From positions 1,005,501 to 1,069,500 of the forward strand of contig NC_019689.1 in the NCBI RefSeq assembly GCF_000317025.1: a stretch of 64,000 nucleotides of DNA, given 5' to 3'. The position numbers were made by a program, and so were the translations under genes. Shown here piece after piece: positions 1 to 9,636 of this stretch; position 1 is the first letter of the stretch, and each line of letters opens with the position of its first letter. The notes under the pieces were generated by a model that saw nothing but the letters and a program-made list of their open reading frames with translations, did no database searches and was not told the DNA's origin. The DNA is from Pleurocapsa sp. PCC 7327 (GTDB lineage Bacteria > Cyanobacteriota > Cyanobacteriia > Cyanobacteriales > Microcystaceae).

Positions 1-120
1 AGCCAAACTAGAATTTGTAATGTTAAGAATTCAGATGATGGTAGATAAGTTTTGAGATAATCAAGATCAAATTGAGGTAACATTATTTTGATTTAAACTG
101 TCTCATCAATCAAATAGGAG

Positions 121-302
121 ACAGTTATTCTTAATCATTTCTCGCCTCATAATTGAAAATAATCAGAATAATTTAAGAATTCTGCTAATTTTCTGAATTT
201 TGCCGTTGAATATTACGTCAATTCCACTGATATTTTGACTGAGTGACAAAATCTGATAAATCCCTTGCTATCTAAGCTTTCTGGCGGTTGTCTCCCCGTC
301 AG
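121..302. repeat. 182-bp direct repeat, copy 1
   Basis: This segment is repeated at 1390-1571 with only four substitutions by eye. The two copies flank the glycosyltransferase gene, and the last four bases of this copy include that gene's stop codon. The right end (281-302) can fold as a hairpin with stem CTGGCGG/CCGTCAG, allowing one G-U pair. Just outside the left end, 99-125 forms a second hairpin (CTGTCTC/GAGACAG). Confidence 0.95.
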
Positions 303-1246
303 AAATTAGAATCCAACCACAGTTTTGGGATGAAATCGTAATGACCTGCTTGTCCGGCAGGATATTTTCCCGCTTCTACTCGTTCGATAATATGAGGTAG
401 AGCTTGAATAAACCTCGGACTGCGCTCTTTTGGATGCAACGTCCAAGCGTTTGGATTCGTTAGCATACCTCGAACATAATCAGTTTGTTCTAATTTTTTC
501 GATATCATAATTTCCCAAGAATCTAACGAGCCTTTTCCAGTCACGTTACTATAAAGAGTTTTCATCGGTACGGGTAAACGATTGAGAAACTGCCGTCGAT
601 AGGAACGCCAGATCTTCGGTAAGGGGAGCAGCTGTTTGAACCGTTCGCAGTTAATCAGATAAACTCGACTGCCAAAAAACTTGAATTTGTAAAATCCATC
701 TAAGTCTTTCTCATAAGGGCAACTTTGGTAGATTGTCCCGTCTTCTGTAGGTGGTCCAACGAGAGGTCTGACAAACATTAAGTTGGGATGTCGTTGCATC
801 AGATCTATTCCTTTCTCCACCCAGCTATAACCAGGTTTCTGATAAAGCATCATGTCGCTGTCAAAGTGCAACATGTAGTCACTTTTGCATTCTTCGATGG
901 GAAAAATTGAGCCGAGGATAGGATACCCCTTATAGTTGTGGGTAAAACGAATCGGACTGCCAAAATGTTGGCGATAAACTTGGTTTCGATAGTCTCGATC
1001 GTAATTGATATCGACGACGCGATCGACTACACTAGCCTTTAGTAGCTGTTCCGTACAATCCCGTAACTGTTGCATCGTTCCGATTCCAGGACGACTCGCT
1101 TTCTCCCCCATTAATGGCGCTGTATCTACAGCTAAGACCTTTTCTTCAAAGGGAAAGTTGCTCATCCTCGCTAGATGAGGAATCGTATGGATCATGAAGG
1201 CAACATCAGTTCGCGCTACTAAAATCCAAAGAGAACAGTTTTTCAT
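299..1246 (-). CDS. Glycosyltransferase-like protein (GT-A fold, DxD motif)
   Basis: A 315-residue protein with the look of a GT-A nucleotide-sugar transferase. A hydrophobic start is followed by a DSD motif at residues 129-131 (context LHFDSDMML), which in this fold binds the metal and sugar nucleotide. There is no signal peptide or clear membrane anchor, so it is probably cytosolic or peripheral. It stands alone: the stop codon lies inside a 182-bp direct repeat and the second copy of that repeat lies about 140 bp upstream of the start. The donor, acceptor and exact family cannot be told from the sequence. The repeat-bounded position suggests the gene was moved or duplicated as a unit. I am fairly sure of the fold and unsure of the role. 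Confidence 0.7.
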   Translation of the reverse strand: MKNCSLWILVARTDVAFMIHTIPHLARMSNFPFEEKVLAVDTAPLMGEKASRPGIGTMQQLRDCTEQLLKASVVDRVVDINYDRDYRNQVYRQHFGSPIRFTHNYKGYPILGSIFPIEECKSDYMLHFDSDMMLYQKPGYSWVEKGIDLMQRHPNLMFVRPLVGPPTEDGTIYQSCPYEKDLDGFYKFKFFGSRVYLINCERFKQLLPLPKIWRSYRRQFLNRLPVPMKTLYSNVTGKGSLDSWEIMISKKLEQTDYVRGMLTNPNAWTLHPKERSPRFIQALPHIIERVEAGKYPAGQAGHYDFIPKLWLDSNF

Positions 1247-1389
1247 TTGTTTTTCAACTATTCGATCGCAAATGCGGTAATTATATTTGCCAATTTAGTT
1301 GAAAAATGTATCTCTTCGATCCGTCGCTTAACAAAGGAGCAAAGAGACGAGGCTGACGGGGAGACAACCACGCTAGACTATACTCTGTA

Positions 1390-1571
1390 ACAGTTATTCT
1401 TAATCATTTCCCGCCTTATAATTGAAAATAATCAGAATAATTTCAGAATTCTGCCAATTTTCTGAATTTTGCCGTTGAATATTACGTCAATTCCACTGAT
1501 ATTTTGACTGAGTGACAAAATCTGATAAATCCCTTGCTATCTAAGCTTTCTGGCGGTTGTCTCCCCGTCAG
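1390..1571. repeat. 182-bp direct repeat, copy 2
   Basis: Second copy of the segment at 121-302, offset by 1269 bases. A short inverted copy of its right end (17 bases) lies at 1353-1369. The segment 1353-1571 is therefore bounded by inverted termini, while copy 1 lacks the left terminus. Confidence 0.95.
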
Positions 1572-1645
1572 GCGACTGGTGCAAGATCTGAGTTAAAATG
1601 GACTGAATCCCGCTCTCAGTCTTCTTTAGAAGACTTACACTATTA

Positions 1646-1673
1646 GCCTGCCAATCAAAATCAATTGGCGGGC
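1646..1673. terminator. Hairpin downstream of the response regulator gene
   Basis: A near-perfect stem, GCCTGCCAAT against ATTGGCGGGC with an 8-base loop, starts just after the rcp1-like stop codon. It probably ends the minus-strand phytochrome operon, although the tail on that strand is only weakly T-rich. Confidence 0.45.
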
Positions 1674-1679
1674 AAGTTT

Positions 1680-2129
1680 TCATTCAGACGGCAAGATAAC
1701 GGTTTCTAGCCAAAACTCTTCAATTCCTTGGACAATTTTAAAAAGTTCGGCAAGATTGCGAGATTTAGAGATGTAACAATTGACATTCGAGTCGTAGCTT
1801 TGAAAAACGTCGTCCTCATTTCTTGAGGTAGTCAAGACGACCACGGGAATGCGTCTTAGATGGGGATCGGCTTTGATTTCTGCTAGAACTTCTCGACCAT
1901 CCTTTCTTGGCAAATTTAGATCGAGCAAAATGAGGTCGGGACGCGGTGCGTTAGCATACTCTCCCTCTCGGCGCAAATATGCCATGGCATCCGCCCCATT
2001 CCTAACCGTTACCATTTGATGCGGGATTGGATTGCTTTTAAACGCTTCTTCGATTAGGCGAATGTCGGCTTTATTGTCCTCGACTAAAAAGATAGTTCTG
2101 GGCTTTCCTTGTATTCCTGCGATCGCCAT
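1680..2129 (-). CDS. rcp1: Rcp1-type single-domain response regulator
   Basis: A 149-residue stand-alone receiver domain, the usual size for Rcp1-type partners of cyanobacterial phytochromes. The acidic pair is Glu17-Asp18, the phosphoacceptor is Asp70 (LILLDLNLP), the conserved Thr lies in VVLTTSRN (about residue 100) and the Lys is 122 (YISKS). There is no output domain, so signalling is by phosphotransfer or protein contact. The start lies inside the 3' end of the upstream kinase gene, with a 59-base overlap, so the two are translated from one message and probably coupled. The partner kinase is a phytochrome, which makes red/far-red light the likely input; the downstream target is not visible here. 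Confidence 0.93.
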   Translation of the reverse strand: MAIAGIQGKPRTIFLVEDNKADIRLIEEAFKSNPIPHQMVTVRNGADAMAYLRREGEYANAPRPDLILLDLNLPRKDGREVLAEIKADPHLRRIPVVVLTTSRNEDDVFQSYDSNVNCYISKSRNLAELFKIVQGIEEFWLETVILPSE

Positions 2130-4380
2130 CCCGTCCTCCTACTGGAATAGTAAAGTAAAATGTTGCGCCTTGACCCAATTCTGACTCGACCCAGATCCGA
2201 CCTCGATGACACTCGACAATCTTTTTACAAATCGCCAATCCCATGCCCGTACCGGGATAATCTTCCCGCGTATGCAGGCGTTGGAAAATGACAAAAATGC
2301 GATCGGCAAACTTGGGATCGATGCCAATGCCGTTATCTTTAACGGAAAATAACCAAGCGTCCTCGATTCGTTCGGCACCGATATGAATTTCTGGCGGCTT
2401 TTCGCTGCGGAATTTGATGGCATTGGCGATCAAGTTTTGGAACAGTTGCATTAACTGAGTGCCATCTGCCATGACAGTTGGCAAGCGATCTCGTGTAATC
2501 TTTGCACTGCTTTCGGTGATGCGTCCCCGCAAATTGGCGATCGCTTTTTCTAAAGCCGCTTCTGCATCGGTGAAGGCGAACTCAGCACCTTGCATATCTA
2601 CTTTCGAGTACGCCAATACGTCATCGATCAGCGTTTGCATGAGGCTGACTCCCTCGACAGTATAGCCTATGAACTCTTGAGCATCTTCGTCGAGTTTTTC
2701 CCGATAGCGCATCTCTAATAATTGTACGTAGTTCGCCACTTGATTGAGAGGTTCTTGCAAGTCGTGGGAAGCGACATAGGCAAACTTCTTCAGTTCTGCA
2801 TTGGAACGTTCTAAATCTTGCGCCAATTGCGCCAATTCATCTGCCTGACGCAGCACGATATTAACAATTGCCTTTCTTAACTCTAGCGCCGCTTTAATTT
2901 CGACTTGTTTCCAAGGCAGAGATTTTAGGCGAACCGTTTCTTTCCACAATTCAAAAGATTTCCGAGGCGATAGGCGTAAACTTCTCTCAAGCTGACTTGT
3001 TTCATAAGCTTTATTAGGATCGCCTCCCCAATTAACCGTTTGAATGACTTCCGGACGGAACCACAAAACGTAATTTCGCTTAGAAATGGGAATGGCTAAC
3101 AAACCGCTAGCAACGTCTTTAAATTTCTCTGCATCTGAATACAGTCGAGGCAAAGACTCGGTAGAGAAAACTTCTTCATGGACATTGCTTTGCAGCCATT
3201 GAACGAGATAATTGAGGTCTTCTTCGTTGGGAGTTTTGCCGATAATCGTGCAATTTCCGCCAAAACAAACGGCTGCACCCTGAGAACTGGTTAAATCGAG
3301 TAAATTCGGTTCGTGTTTGACTAAACCATCAATAAAATTCTCTTCGCTTGCCATACGATCAATTAAGGTCGTTTGAATATATGTCAGCTTCATGCGATAG
3401 TCATAATCTTCCGTTTCTTCTCTTGCTGAAAGTTCGGAAAAGATAACTCGACCTAAGAATTCGCAGGCTTTGCGCAGTTCATAAGAAACATATTTCGGGG
3501 CTTGATGATGGCAAGCAATCAGTCCCCAGAGCTGACCATCTTTGAGCAAAGAAATGGTTAAAGAAGACCCAACTCCCATATTATGCAAATACTCTAAATG
3601 ACAGGGAGAAGCACTTCTTAAAATTGAAAGTGCTAGATCTAACGGCTGTTGGCTAATTGGATTATTAATGGGGAAAAGGTTGACAGGCTGAGCCTTAGCA
3701 TCTGGAATCAATCGGATGTAGTTGGAACTAAATAATCTTCTCGCTGGCGCGGGAATATCCGATTCGGGATAGTGCAGTCCTAAATAAGATTCCAGACTTT
3801 CTAGCTTATCTTCTGCAATAACATCTCCATGGTTTTCCTCATCAAATTTATAGAGCATCACCCGATCGAATCTTGTCAATTTTCGGACTTCTTTGACGAT
3901 TATTTGACAAAAATCGCGAAGGTTTGCAGTTTCTTCAAGCTTATTGATAGAGGCTTTCGCCAGGTGATAAAAACTCAGAAATGGGATATTTTCTAGTGAG
4001 ATGGCTGGTTCTAATTCCAGAATTAAGAATCCATCTATATTGCGATGAAAAACGCCATCAAAAACAACATAGTCATCCCCTTTTACTCTTGCCCAAAGCT
4101 TACTGGGGTTGATGAAGTCTAGATTATCGTCGGTTACTCTCTGTTTGATTCTTTCTGTTTGAAAAGGATCGAAGATCTCCTCAAGTGTTTTTCCAAGTAT
4201 ATTTTCGGGATTAATTCCGAAGATATGATAAGTATTCGTACTAGCTTGTACGATCTTGAGTTCGGGTTCTTCTAGAACGAAAATAACGCCATGAGGTTGA
4301 ATTTGACCGCGAATATGTATCGGTTCTTGTTCTAGAGTATGTAGATTAATATCTTGTAAAGTTTGATTGATGGCTACCAC
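2071..4380 (-). CDS. cph1: Cph1-type phytochrome histidine kinase
   Basis: A 769-residue sensor kinase ordered PAS (about 20-125), GAF (about 145-315), PHY (about 335-515), coiled linker, HisKA and HATPase. The bilin-attachment cysteine of Cph1-class phytochromes is present at Cys260 with its neighbour His261, in the SPCHLEYL context. Asp208 of the DIP motif and the PHY tongue motifs WGG (451-453) and PRKSF (472-476) are also intact. The H-box is SHDLQEPL with His539; N, G1 (DNGIGI) and G2 (GTGMGL) boxes are complete. This set of residues predicts a phycocyanobilin-binding, red/far-red reversible kinase. It overlaps and precedes the Rcp1-type regulator in one operon. About 20 residues at the C terminus (GGRDGDRRNT onward) extend past the ATPase domain because of that overlap. 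Confidence 0.95.
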   Translation of the reverse strand: MVAINQTLQDINLHTLEQEPIHIRGQIQPHGVIFVLEEPELKIVQASTNTYHIFGINPENILGKTLEEIFDPFQTERIKQRVTDDNLDFINPSKLWARVKGDDYVVFDGVFHRNIDGFLILELEPAISLENIPFLSFYHLAKASINKLEETANLRDFCQIIVKEVRKLTRFDRVMLYKFDEENHGDVIAEDKLESLESYLGLHYPESDIPAPARRLFSSNYIRLIPDAKAQPVNLFPINNPISQQPLDLALSILRSASPCHLEYLHNMGVGSSLTISLLKDGQLWGLIACHHQAPKYVSYELRKACEFLGRVIFSELSAREETEDYDYRMKLTYIQTTLIDRMASEENFIDGLVKHEPNLLDLTSSQGAAVCFGGNCTIIGKTPNEEDLNYLVQWLQSNVHEEVFSTESLPRLYSDAEKFKDVASGLLAIPISKRNYVLWFRPEVIQTVNWGGDPNKAYETSQLERSLRLSPRKSFELWKETVRLKSLPWKQVEIKAALELRKAIVNIVLRQADELAQLAQDLERSNAELKKFAYVASHDLQEPLNQVANYVQLLEMRYREKLDEDAQEFIGYTVEGVSLMQTLIDDVLAYSKVDMQGAEFAFTDAEAALEKAIANLRGRITESSAKITRDRLPTVMADGTQLMQLFQNLIANAIKFRSEKPPEIHIGAERIEDAWLFSVKDNGIGIDPKFADRIFVIFQRLHTREDYPGTGMGLAICKKIVECHRGRIWVESELGQGATFYFTIPVGGRDGDRRNTRKAQNYLFSRGQ

Positions 4381-4760
4381 AATATCCCCCTGCTTGTTTG
4401 CGCAAAAATTAAACCATTCATCTTTGAGTTTCTTTTGACTTAAATTCTCCTCTACAATTTCTGTAGCGTTCTAAAACTTATAACAGGATAAATAATATAG
4501 CGTTTTGTAGTATAGCAATAAAGTTTTTTGCATTTTCGATATGTTAATAATTGCAGTCAAATCATTAATAATTGTCTTATTGTCTTGCGTTTTATTAACA
4601 GGTTGTCTGAAAAGTAGAGAATGTCATGTTGAGCGTCGCGATCGCGAAGCGAAACATCTTCTACCGATTCGCAATTGGCAATTATCAGTTCGCAATTGGG
4701 AAATAGAGATGGATTCTAGCCAGGAATTCAATGTTTTTAGATTTTAATGGCGAATGGCGA

Positions 4761-4840
4761 ATTATCAATTAGTCAACCGCTCTGTGCGTAAGGCTTTTTC
4801 CTCGAGCATCTGTAGCGTTCTTGTTTAGAGATGGTCTTAT
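4761..4840. repeat. Dispersed intergenic repeat, copy A
   Basis: Shares a clearly related string with 9518-9606: AATTAGTCA, a CTCTGTG block, then GAGCATCTGTAGCGTTCTT and an AGAAATGGT-like tail. Neither copy codes for protein. Confidence 0.7.
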
Positions 4841-5191
4841 AGCAGTTTTCAGTTAGATGAGAGACCCAATTGGTCGATTGGGGGAAAGGGGGAGCCAACG
4901 CGCACGCGGGAGCGAGTAACTCCCCTTATCAAGGGGGGACAGCAATGATTGTTCTCGACTTGTCCCCCCTGATAGGGGGGATAGCAAAGCTTCTTTGAGC
5001 ATCGAGGGAAAAGGGAAAAAATCCTGTATTCTACTGACTCGAAAATCTATCTAGCATACCAACTCCAAACAGAGATTCTTCGTTATGTTCTACTGCGCTC
5101 AGAATGACAAAATGGACTTTCCAAACATCCTCCAAGTGGCTCTCTCAAAGGTATCAAAGATCGTGTTAAGCCAAGGGAAACATCTCCAGAT

Positions 5192-5218
5192 AACCAAATA
5201 ATTTATATTTGGTTTTTA
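5192..5218 (+). terminator. Terminator-like hairpin
   Basis: Perfect 8-bp stem AACCAAAT/ATTTGGTT with a 7-base loop, followed by a T-run on the plus strand. There is no obvious gene directly upstream on that strand, so its role is unclear. Confidence 0.4.
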
Positions 5219-5341
5219 AAAGTTGAGATAACCGAACCCAAGATTACGGTTATGTGCCGCGATCGCCCCAACCAAGTTCGATGAAGAAATCTTACAATTA
5301 TTAGAGAAAAGCTCTTCGATCTATAAGAACACTTCATAGCA

Positions 5342-7213
5342 ATGGGTATTAAAGACAAACCGCCATCTCGTCCTCGCCAGATAGGAAACATACTCCTTCT
5401 GCTGGCGGGACTGTTCTTTTTGGCAAATTTATTTTTGCCTCAGTTATTTGGACCTACCATTCCATCAGTGCCTTATAGCCTATTCATCCATCAAGTCGAT
5501 GATGGGGATGTAGCCAGGGTTTACGTGGGTCAAGACGAAATCCGCTATCAACTCAAAGGAGAAGATAACCAACTCGGACAAGTTCTTAAAACTACTCCTA
5601 TCTTCGATCTTGAATTACCGAAGCGATTAGAAAGTAAAGGAGTGGAGTTTGCGGCGGCACCGCCTTCTAAAAATGGCTGGTTAAGCAGTATCCTTAGCTG
5701 GGTGATTCCTCCTCTCATTTTTGTTGGGATCTGGCAATTTTTCCTCGGTCGCAGCGGTGGAAGTCCGTCAGGTGCTCTCTCGTTTACCAAGAGTAAGGCT
5801 AAGATTTATGTTGAGGGAGATACTACAAAAGTTACTTTTGATGATGTCGCTGGCGTAGAAGAAGCTAAGACAGAGTTAGAAGAGATTGTCGAATTTCTCA
5901 AGCAACCCCAGCGCTATCTCCAAATTGGAGCGAGAATTCCCAAAGGCGTTCTGCTTGTCGGACCGCCAGGAACGGGTAAAACTTTGCTTGCCAAAGCCGT
6001 TGCTGGAGAAGCAGGCGTACCTTTCTTCAGCATATCTGGTTCTGAGTTTGTAGAACTTTTTGTCGGCGCGGGTGCTGCACGGGTGCGAGACTTATTTGAA
6101 CAAGCCAAGAAACAAGCCCCTTGTATAATTTTCATCGATGAATTAGACGCCATTGGCAAGTCTCGCGCTAGTAGTGGATTTGTTGGCGGCAATGACGAAC
6201 GCGAACAAACTCTCAACCAGTTATTGACAGAGATGGATGGGTTCTCGGCATCAGATGCTACCGTAATCGTGCTAGCAGCGACTAACCGCCCGGAAACCCT
6301 CGATCCAGCGCTATTGCGTCCGGGACGTTTTGACCGACAAGTTTTGGTCGATCGCCCCGATTTATCCGGTCGCTTGAAGATTCTAGAAATATACGCTCAG
6401 AAAGTCAAATTAGACAAAGATGTCGATTTAAAGGAGATCGCAACGCGAACTCCTGGCTTTGCTGGTGCAGATTTAGCTAACCTAGTCAACGAAGCTGCCC
6501 TGTTAGCTGCCCGCGAACGACGAGAAACCGTTTCTCAAGCCGATTTTCGAGAAGCGATCGAGCGCGTCGTCGCCGGACTGGAGAAGAAAAGTCGCGTTTT
6601 GTCTGATAAGGAAAAGACCATCGTCGCTTATCATGAAGTCGGTCACGCTTTAGTCGGTGCTGTGATGCCCGGTGGCGGCAAAGTGGCAAAAATTTCTATC
6701 GTTCCTCGCGGTATGGCGGCTTTAGGTTATACCTTACAAATGCCGACCGAAGATCGTTTTCTTTTGTCTGAATCTGAATTGCGCGATCAGATTGCCACTC
6801 TCTTAGGCGGACGCGCAGCCGAAGAAATCGTCTTTGGTAGCATCACCACTGGAGCAGCAAATGACTTACAGCGTGCTACAGATTTAGCCGAAAGAATGGT
6901 GACGACCTACGGCATGAGTAAGATTTTAGGTCCGTTGGCTTACGAAAAAGGTCAACAGAATAATTTCCTCGGCGATGGTATGATGAATCCGCGCCGCATG
7001 GTAAGCGACGATACGGCAAAAGCCATTGACGAAGAAGTAAAGGAAATTGTCGAACAGGGCCATCAACAGGCGTTGGCAATCCTAAGACAGAATCGGGATT
7101 TACTCGAACAAATCGCGCAAAAAATTCTGGAAACTGAGGTCATTGAAGGAGAAGAGTTACAGAACTTGTTGAATCAAGTCCGTCCTGTCGAGAAGGTTGC
7201 TGCTGCGGTTTGA
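5342..7213 (+). CDS. ftsH: ATP-dependent zinc metalloprotease FtsH
   Basis: A 623-residue membrane AAA+ protease that degrades unwanted membrane proteins. Membrane segments lie at about residues 15-35 and 117-135, with a lumenal/periplasmic FtsH_ext loop between them. The ATPase has Walker A GPPGTGKT at 207-214, Walker [10 protein letters not shown] at 262-270 and an intact second region of homology ([21 protein letters not shown]). The zinc site is HEVGH at 431-435. Length and motif spacing are normal. Cyanobacteria carry several paralogues. The N terminus looks more like the FtsH1/FtsH4 type than the thylakoid FtsH2/FtsH3 repair pair, but I cannot be sure by eye. It is transcribed alone and ends at a good terminator. 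Confidence 0.96.
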   Translation: MGIKDKPPSRPRQIGNILLLLAGLFFLANLFLPQLFGPTIPSVPYSLFIHQVDDGDVARVYVGQDEIRYQLKGEDNQLGQVLKTTPIFDLELPKRLESKGVEFAAAPPSKNGWLSSILSWVIPPLIFVGIWQFFLGRSGGSPSGALSFTKSKAKIYVEGDTTKVTFDDVAGVEEAKTELEEIVEFLKQPQRYLQIGARIPKGVLLVGPPGTGKTLLAKAVAGEAGVPFFSISGSEFVELFVGAGAARVRDLFEQAKKQAPCIIFIDELDAIGKSRASSGFVGGNDEREQTLNQLLTEMDGFSASDATVIVLAATNRPETLDPALLRPGRFDRQVLVDRPDLSGRLKILEIYAQKVKLDKDVDLKEIATRTPGFAGADLANLVNEAALLAARERRETVSQADFREAIERVVAGLEKKSRVLSDKEKTIVAYHEVGHALVGAVMPGGGKVAKISIVPRGMAALGYTLQMPTEDRFLLSESELRDQIATLLGGRAAEEIVFGSITTGAANDLQRATDLAERMVTTYGMSKILGPLAYEKGQQNNFLGDGMMNPRRMVSDDTAKAIDEEVKEIVEQGHQQALAILRQNRDLLEQIAQKILETEVIEGEELQNLLNQVRPVEKVAAAV

Positions 7214-7244
7214 AAACCTGCAAGCAATCTCTAGAAAACTTGAG

Positions 7245-7272
7245 AAGCCTGCTGTCGGTGCAGGCTTTTTTG
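7245..7272 (+). terminator. Rho-independent terminator of ftsH
   Basis: Stem AAGCCTGC/GCAGGCTT with a 7-base loop, followed by a run of T, about 30 bases after the ftsH stop codon. Confidence 0.85.
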
Positions 7273-7331
7273 GGGACGCGATCGCAGTATGAGCAGTATG
7301 ATTAGATCGATGATAGATGTAGTTGACTTCT

Positions 7332-7904
7332 CTAGCGATCGATAGGAAGCTTCTTTTTTTCTAAATACCAGCGTCGCCATTCTTGGGAACTACGAACTGC
7401 TAGCCATAGCAGAAAAATAGCAATCAAACCTCCCTGTTCGGGAGCTTTCAAGGCAAAAAAAACGAGACAAATACAAAGAACATCTTCTAGACAAACCATC
7501 CAGATAGGAAGACCTCGCAAGCGAAAAAACCATCCTACCTGAACTAGCTTGAGAACCAGTGCCAAAAGTCCCCCCACTAACCCAATCAACCAAATAGGTG
7601 GAATCTCCAAACGGGTAATATTGACGACGGTAATGCCCATCAAAGCACCAACAAACGGGCTAAAGACTAATTCGATCGCCTGCAAAGTGCGCTGTCCTAG
7701 CAAGCTTTTGGAGCCGAACAACTCAAATAACGACCAACTGGTGAGAACGGTCAAGACAACTTTAGGATCGAAGTTAGACAGCACAGGAACATTCGACCAC
7801 AATTCGTCGCTGCGCAATAAGCCAAGAATCAAAAGAGGAAGGGCAATTCTCATGCCAGCGGCTGCTGACGCAGAAAGTACGGCTAGAAGTCCGGCGACAA
7901 GCAT
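7332..7904 (-). CDS. DUF4126 family membrane protein
   Basis: A 190-residue, very hydrophobic protein with about five membrane segments. The N-terminal SAAAGMRIALPLLILGLL and the following WSNVPVL region match my recollection of the DUF4126 family, whose function is unknown. The C terminus is a short basic tail (EWRRWYLEKKK). It is convergent with ftsH and divergent from gdhA, so it is probably monocistronic. A 166-residue open frame on the opposite strand over the same DNA is a shadow. Confidence 0.75.
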   Translation of the reverse strand: MLVAGLLAVLSASAAAGMRIALPLLILGLLRSDELWSNVPVLSNFDPKVVLTVLTSWSLFELFGSKSLLGQRTLQAIELVFSPFVGALMGITVVNITRLEIPPIWLIGLVGGLLALVLKLVQVGWFFRLRGLPIWMVCLEDVLCICLVFFALKAPEQGGLIAIFLLWLAVRSSQEWRRWYLEKKKLPIDR

Positions 7905-8206
7905 TATTAAAATGAGGCGAAAAGAGAAACCAACCGTTAGGAACTCTATATCTAGTTTAGAGGCTCGCAGATGCTCTTCTCGATCGCGGAGGTCAAACTT
8001 TTTCTTTCCGATTCTTGCGGTTTTTCCGTATCATAAAACTAAAAAATAAAATGTAATAAAAGACACTATTTTTAAAAAAATTATAGCAGCATCTACTTTT
8101 TTTGTGATTTAATGAAAATAGATAGAAATTTTATTTTTCTGCTCTTTTGAGGCGCAAACATTGAGTCTGCCCTTATTCTCTTTCGCTTTTAAGGAGAAAT
8201 TTAAAT
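7905..8206. promoter_or_regulatory. AT-rich divergent region between the DUF4126 gene and gdhA
   Basis: About 300 bases that must hold both promoters. Close to gdhA a purine-rich AAGGAG lies about ten bases before the ATG and is a good ribosome binding site. I see no classical NtcA site. Confidence 0.5.
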
Positions 8207-9502
8207 ATGTCTCGCTCTCTGCTTGCCGATGCTAGCACTAGGCTAGAAACTGCCTTAAAATACGTTTCGATTTCTGAAGATGCGAGCGAGCGCTTGAAAT
8301 ATCCCAAAGCTAGCCTGAGTGTTTCTATTCCCGTGCGAATGGATGATGGTTCCCTGCGGATTTTTCAGGGGTATCGAGTACGCTACGACGATACGAGAGG
8401 TCCAGGCAAAGGAGGGGTACGCTATCATCCCAATGTTTGTATGGATGAGGTGCAATCGCTCGCCTTTTGGATGACTTTTAAATGTGCCTTGTTGGATCTT
8501 CCCTTTGGCGGGGCAAAAGGGGGAATTACGCTCAATCCGAAAGAATTATCTAGACAGGAATTAGAACGATTGAGTCGAGGATATATCGAAGCGATCGCCG
8601 ATTTCATCGGTTCTGACATCGACATTCTCGCGCCCGATGTCTACACCAATGACATCATTATGGGCTGGATGATGGATCAATATAGCATTATTCAGCGAAA
8701 AATCAGCCCTGGGGTCGTTACGGGCAAGCCTCTGACTATGGGAGGTTGTCAAGGACGCGATGCCGCTACGGGAACAGGAGCTTTCTACGTTATTAGTGCG
8801 CTTTTACCTAAATTCGATTTGATTCCCGAAAAAACGACTGTTGCGGTGCAAGGATTTGGGAAAGTTGGTATGCCAATAGCAGAATTGCTCGCTAATGCAG
8901 GATACAAAGTAGTAGCGGTTAGCGATTCTCAAGGCGGAATTTATGCAGAACAAGGACTAGATATTCCCAGCATCCGACAATACAAACAGCAACATCAAAT
9001 TATTAAAGGCGTTTACTGCGAAGGAAGCGTTTGCAATATTGTCGAACACAAAGTTATCAGCAATGCAGAACTTTTAACTTTGGATGTAGACGTGTTAATT
9101 CCGGCAGCTTTAGAAAATCAAATTACAGAAGAAAATGCCCCCGACATCAAAGCTAAATATATTTTTGAAGTTGCCAACGGACCTACAACATCTGAAGCCG
9201 ATAAAATTCTAGAAGCTAGGGGAATTTATGTTTTTCCAGATATTTTGGTCAATGCGGGCGGCGTAACGGTGAGTTATTTTGAGTGGGTACAAAACCGTAG
9301 CGGCTTGTATTGGAGTTTGCAGGAAGTCAATCAACGACTAAAGGAAAAAATAGTCACTGAAGCAGAAAAGGTTTGGTCGATCGCGCGGGAATTTTCGGTT
9401 TCTATGCGGACTGCTGCCTATATTCATGCTTTGAACCGTTTGGGAGAAGCCATGGATGCCAAAGGCACTAGAGATTATTACATCAGCGGTTCTATTGGTT
9501 AA
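8207..9502 (+). CDS. gdhA: Glu/Leu/Phe/Val dehydrogenase family, probably glutamate dehydrogenase
   Basis: A 431-residue hexameric-type amino acid dehydrogenase. It interconverts 2-oxoglutarate plus ammonia and glutamate with NAD(P)H. The substrate domain carries GPGKGGVRYHP (65-75) and the catalytic LPFGGAKGGI with Lys104. The Rossmann domain opens with VAVQGFGKVG, near residue 215. The acidic residue after the second strand (VAVSDSQGG) leans towards NAD rather than NADP, but this is weak evidence. The ATG is preceded by a good AAGGAG. In cyanobacteria this enzyme supplements the GS-GOGAT route and helps glutamate turnover. No neighbour hints at special regulation. Confidence 0.92.
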   Translation: MSRSLLADASTRLETALKYVSISEDASERLKYPKASLSVSIPVRMDDGSLRIFQGYRVRYDDTRGPGKGGVRYHPNVCMDEVQSLAFWMTFKCALLDLPFGGAKGGITLNPKELSRQELERLSRGYIEAIADFIGSDIDILAPDVYTNDIIMGWMMDQYSIIQRKISPGVVTGKPLTMGGCQGRDAATGTGAFYVISALLPKFDLIPEKTTVAVQGFGKVGMPIAELLANAGYKVVAVSDSQGGIYAEQGLDIPSIRQYKQQHQIIKGVYCEGSVCNIVEHKVISNAELLTLDVDVLIPAALENQITEENAPDIKAKYIFEVANGPTTSEADKILEARGIYVFPDILVNAGGVTVSYFEWVQNRSGLYWSLQEVNQRLKEKIVTEAEKVWSIAREFSVSMRTAAYIHALNRLGEAMDAKGTRDYYISGSIG

Positions 9503-9517
9503 AGATAATACCAATTC

Positions 9518-9606
9518 GCAATTAGTCAGCAGCTCTGTGTGCAAAGCTTTTTTATTGAGCATCTGTAGCGTTCTTTTTTAAGCGTTCTTTTTTAGAAATG
9601 GTATAA
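9518..9606. repeat. Dispersed intergenic repeat, copy B
   Basis: Second copy of the repeat at 4761-4840. Here the segment GCGTTCTTTTTTA is itself partly duplicated in tandem. Confidence 0.7.
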
Positions 9607-9636
9607 CTTGTTCCGAAGGCTTCTTTGTTAAGATCG

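Larger units (their letters stand above)
4381..5341. other. Long intergenic region with repeat debris
   Basis: No convincing gene in 960 bases. It holds a copy of a dispersed repeat (4761-4840), an imperfect palindrome built from CCCCTT/AGGGGG blocks (about 4918-4985), a fragment resembling common genome repeats near 4615-4660, and a hairpin with a T-run at 5192-5218. The last part must include the ftsH promoter. Confidence 0.6.

Noticed and set aside
4541-4747. 68-residue plus-strand frame with a lipoprotein-like start (LLSCVLLTGC)
   Set aside because: After the hydrophobic start the frame runs through repeat DNA (GTTGAGCGTCGCGATCGCGAAGCG and CGCAATTGGCAATT strings), with no protein-like conservation or ribosome site. 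It may be a fossil, but the support is too thin.
7549-8049. 166-residue plus-strand frame
   Set aside because: It is the antisense of the DUF4126 gene; its composition (Ser, Lys, Arg, Thr rich) is that of a shadow frame.
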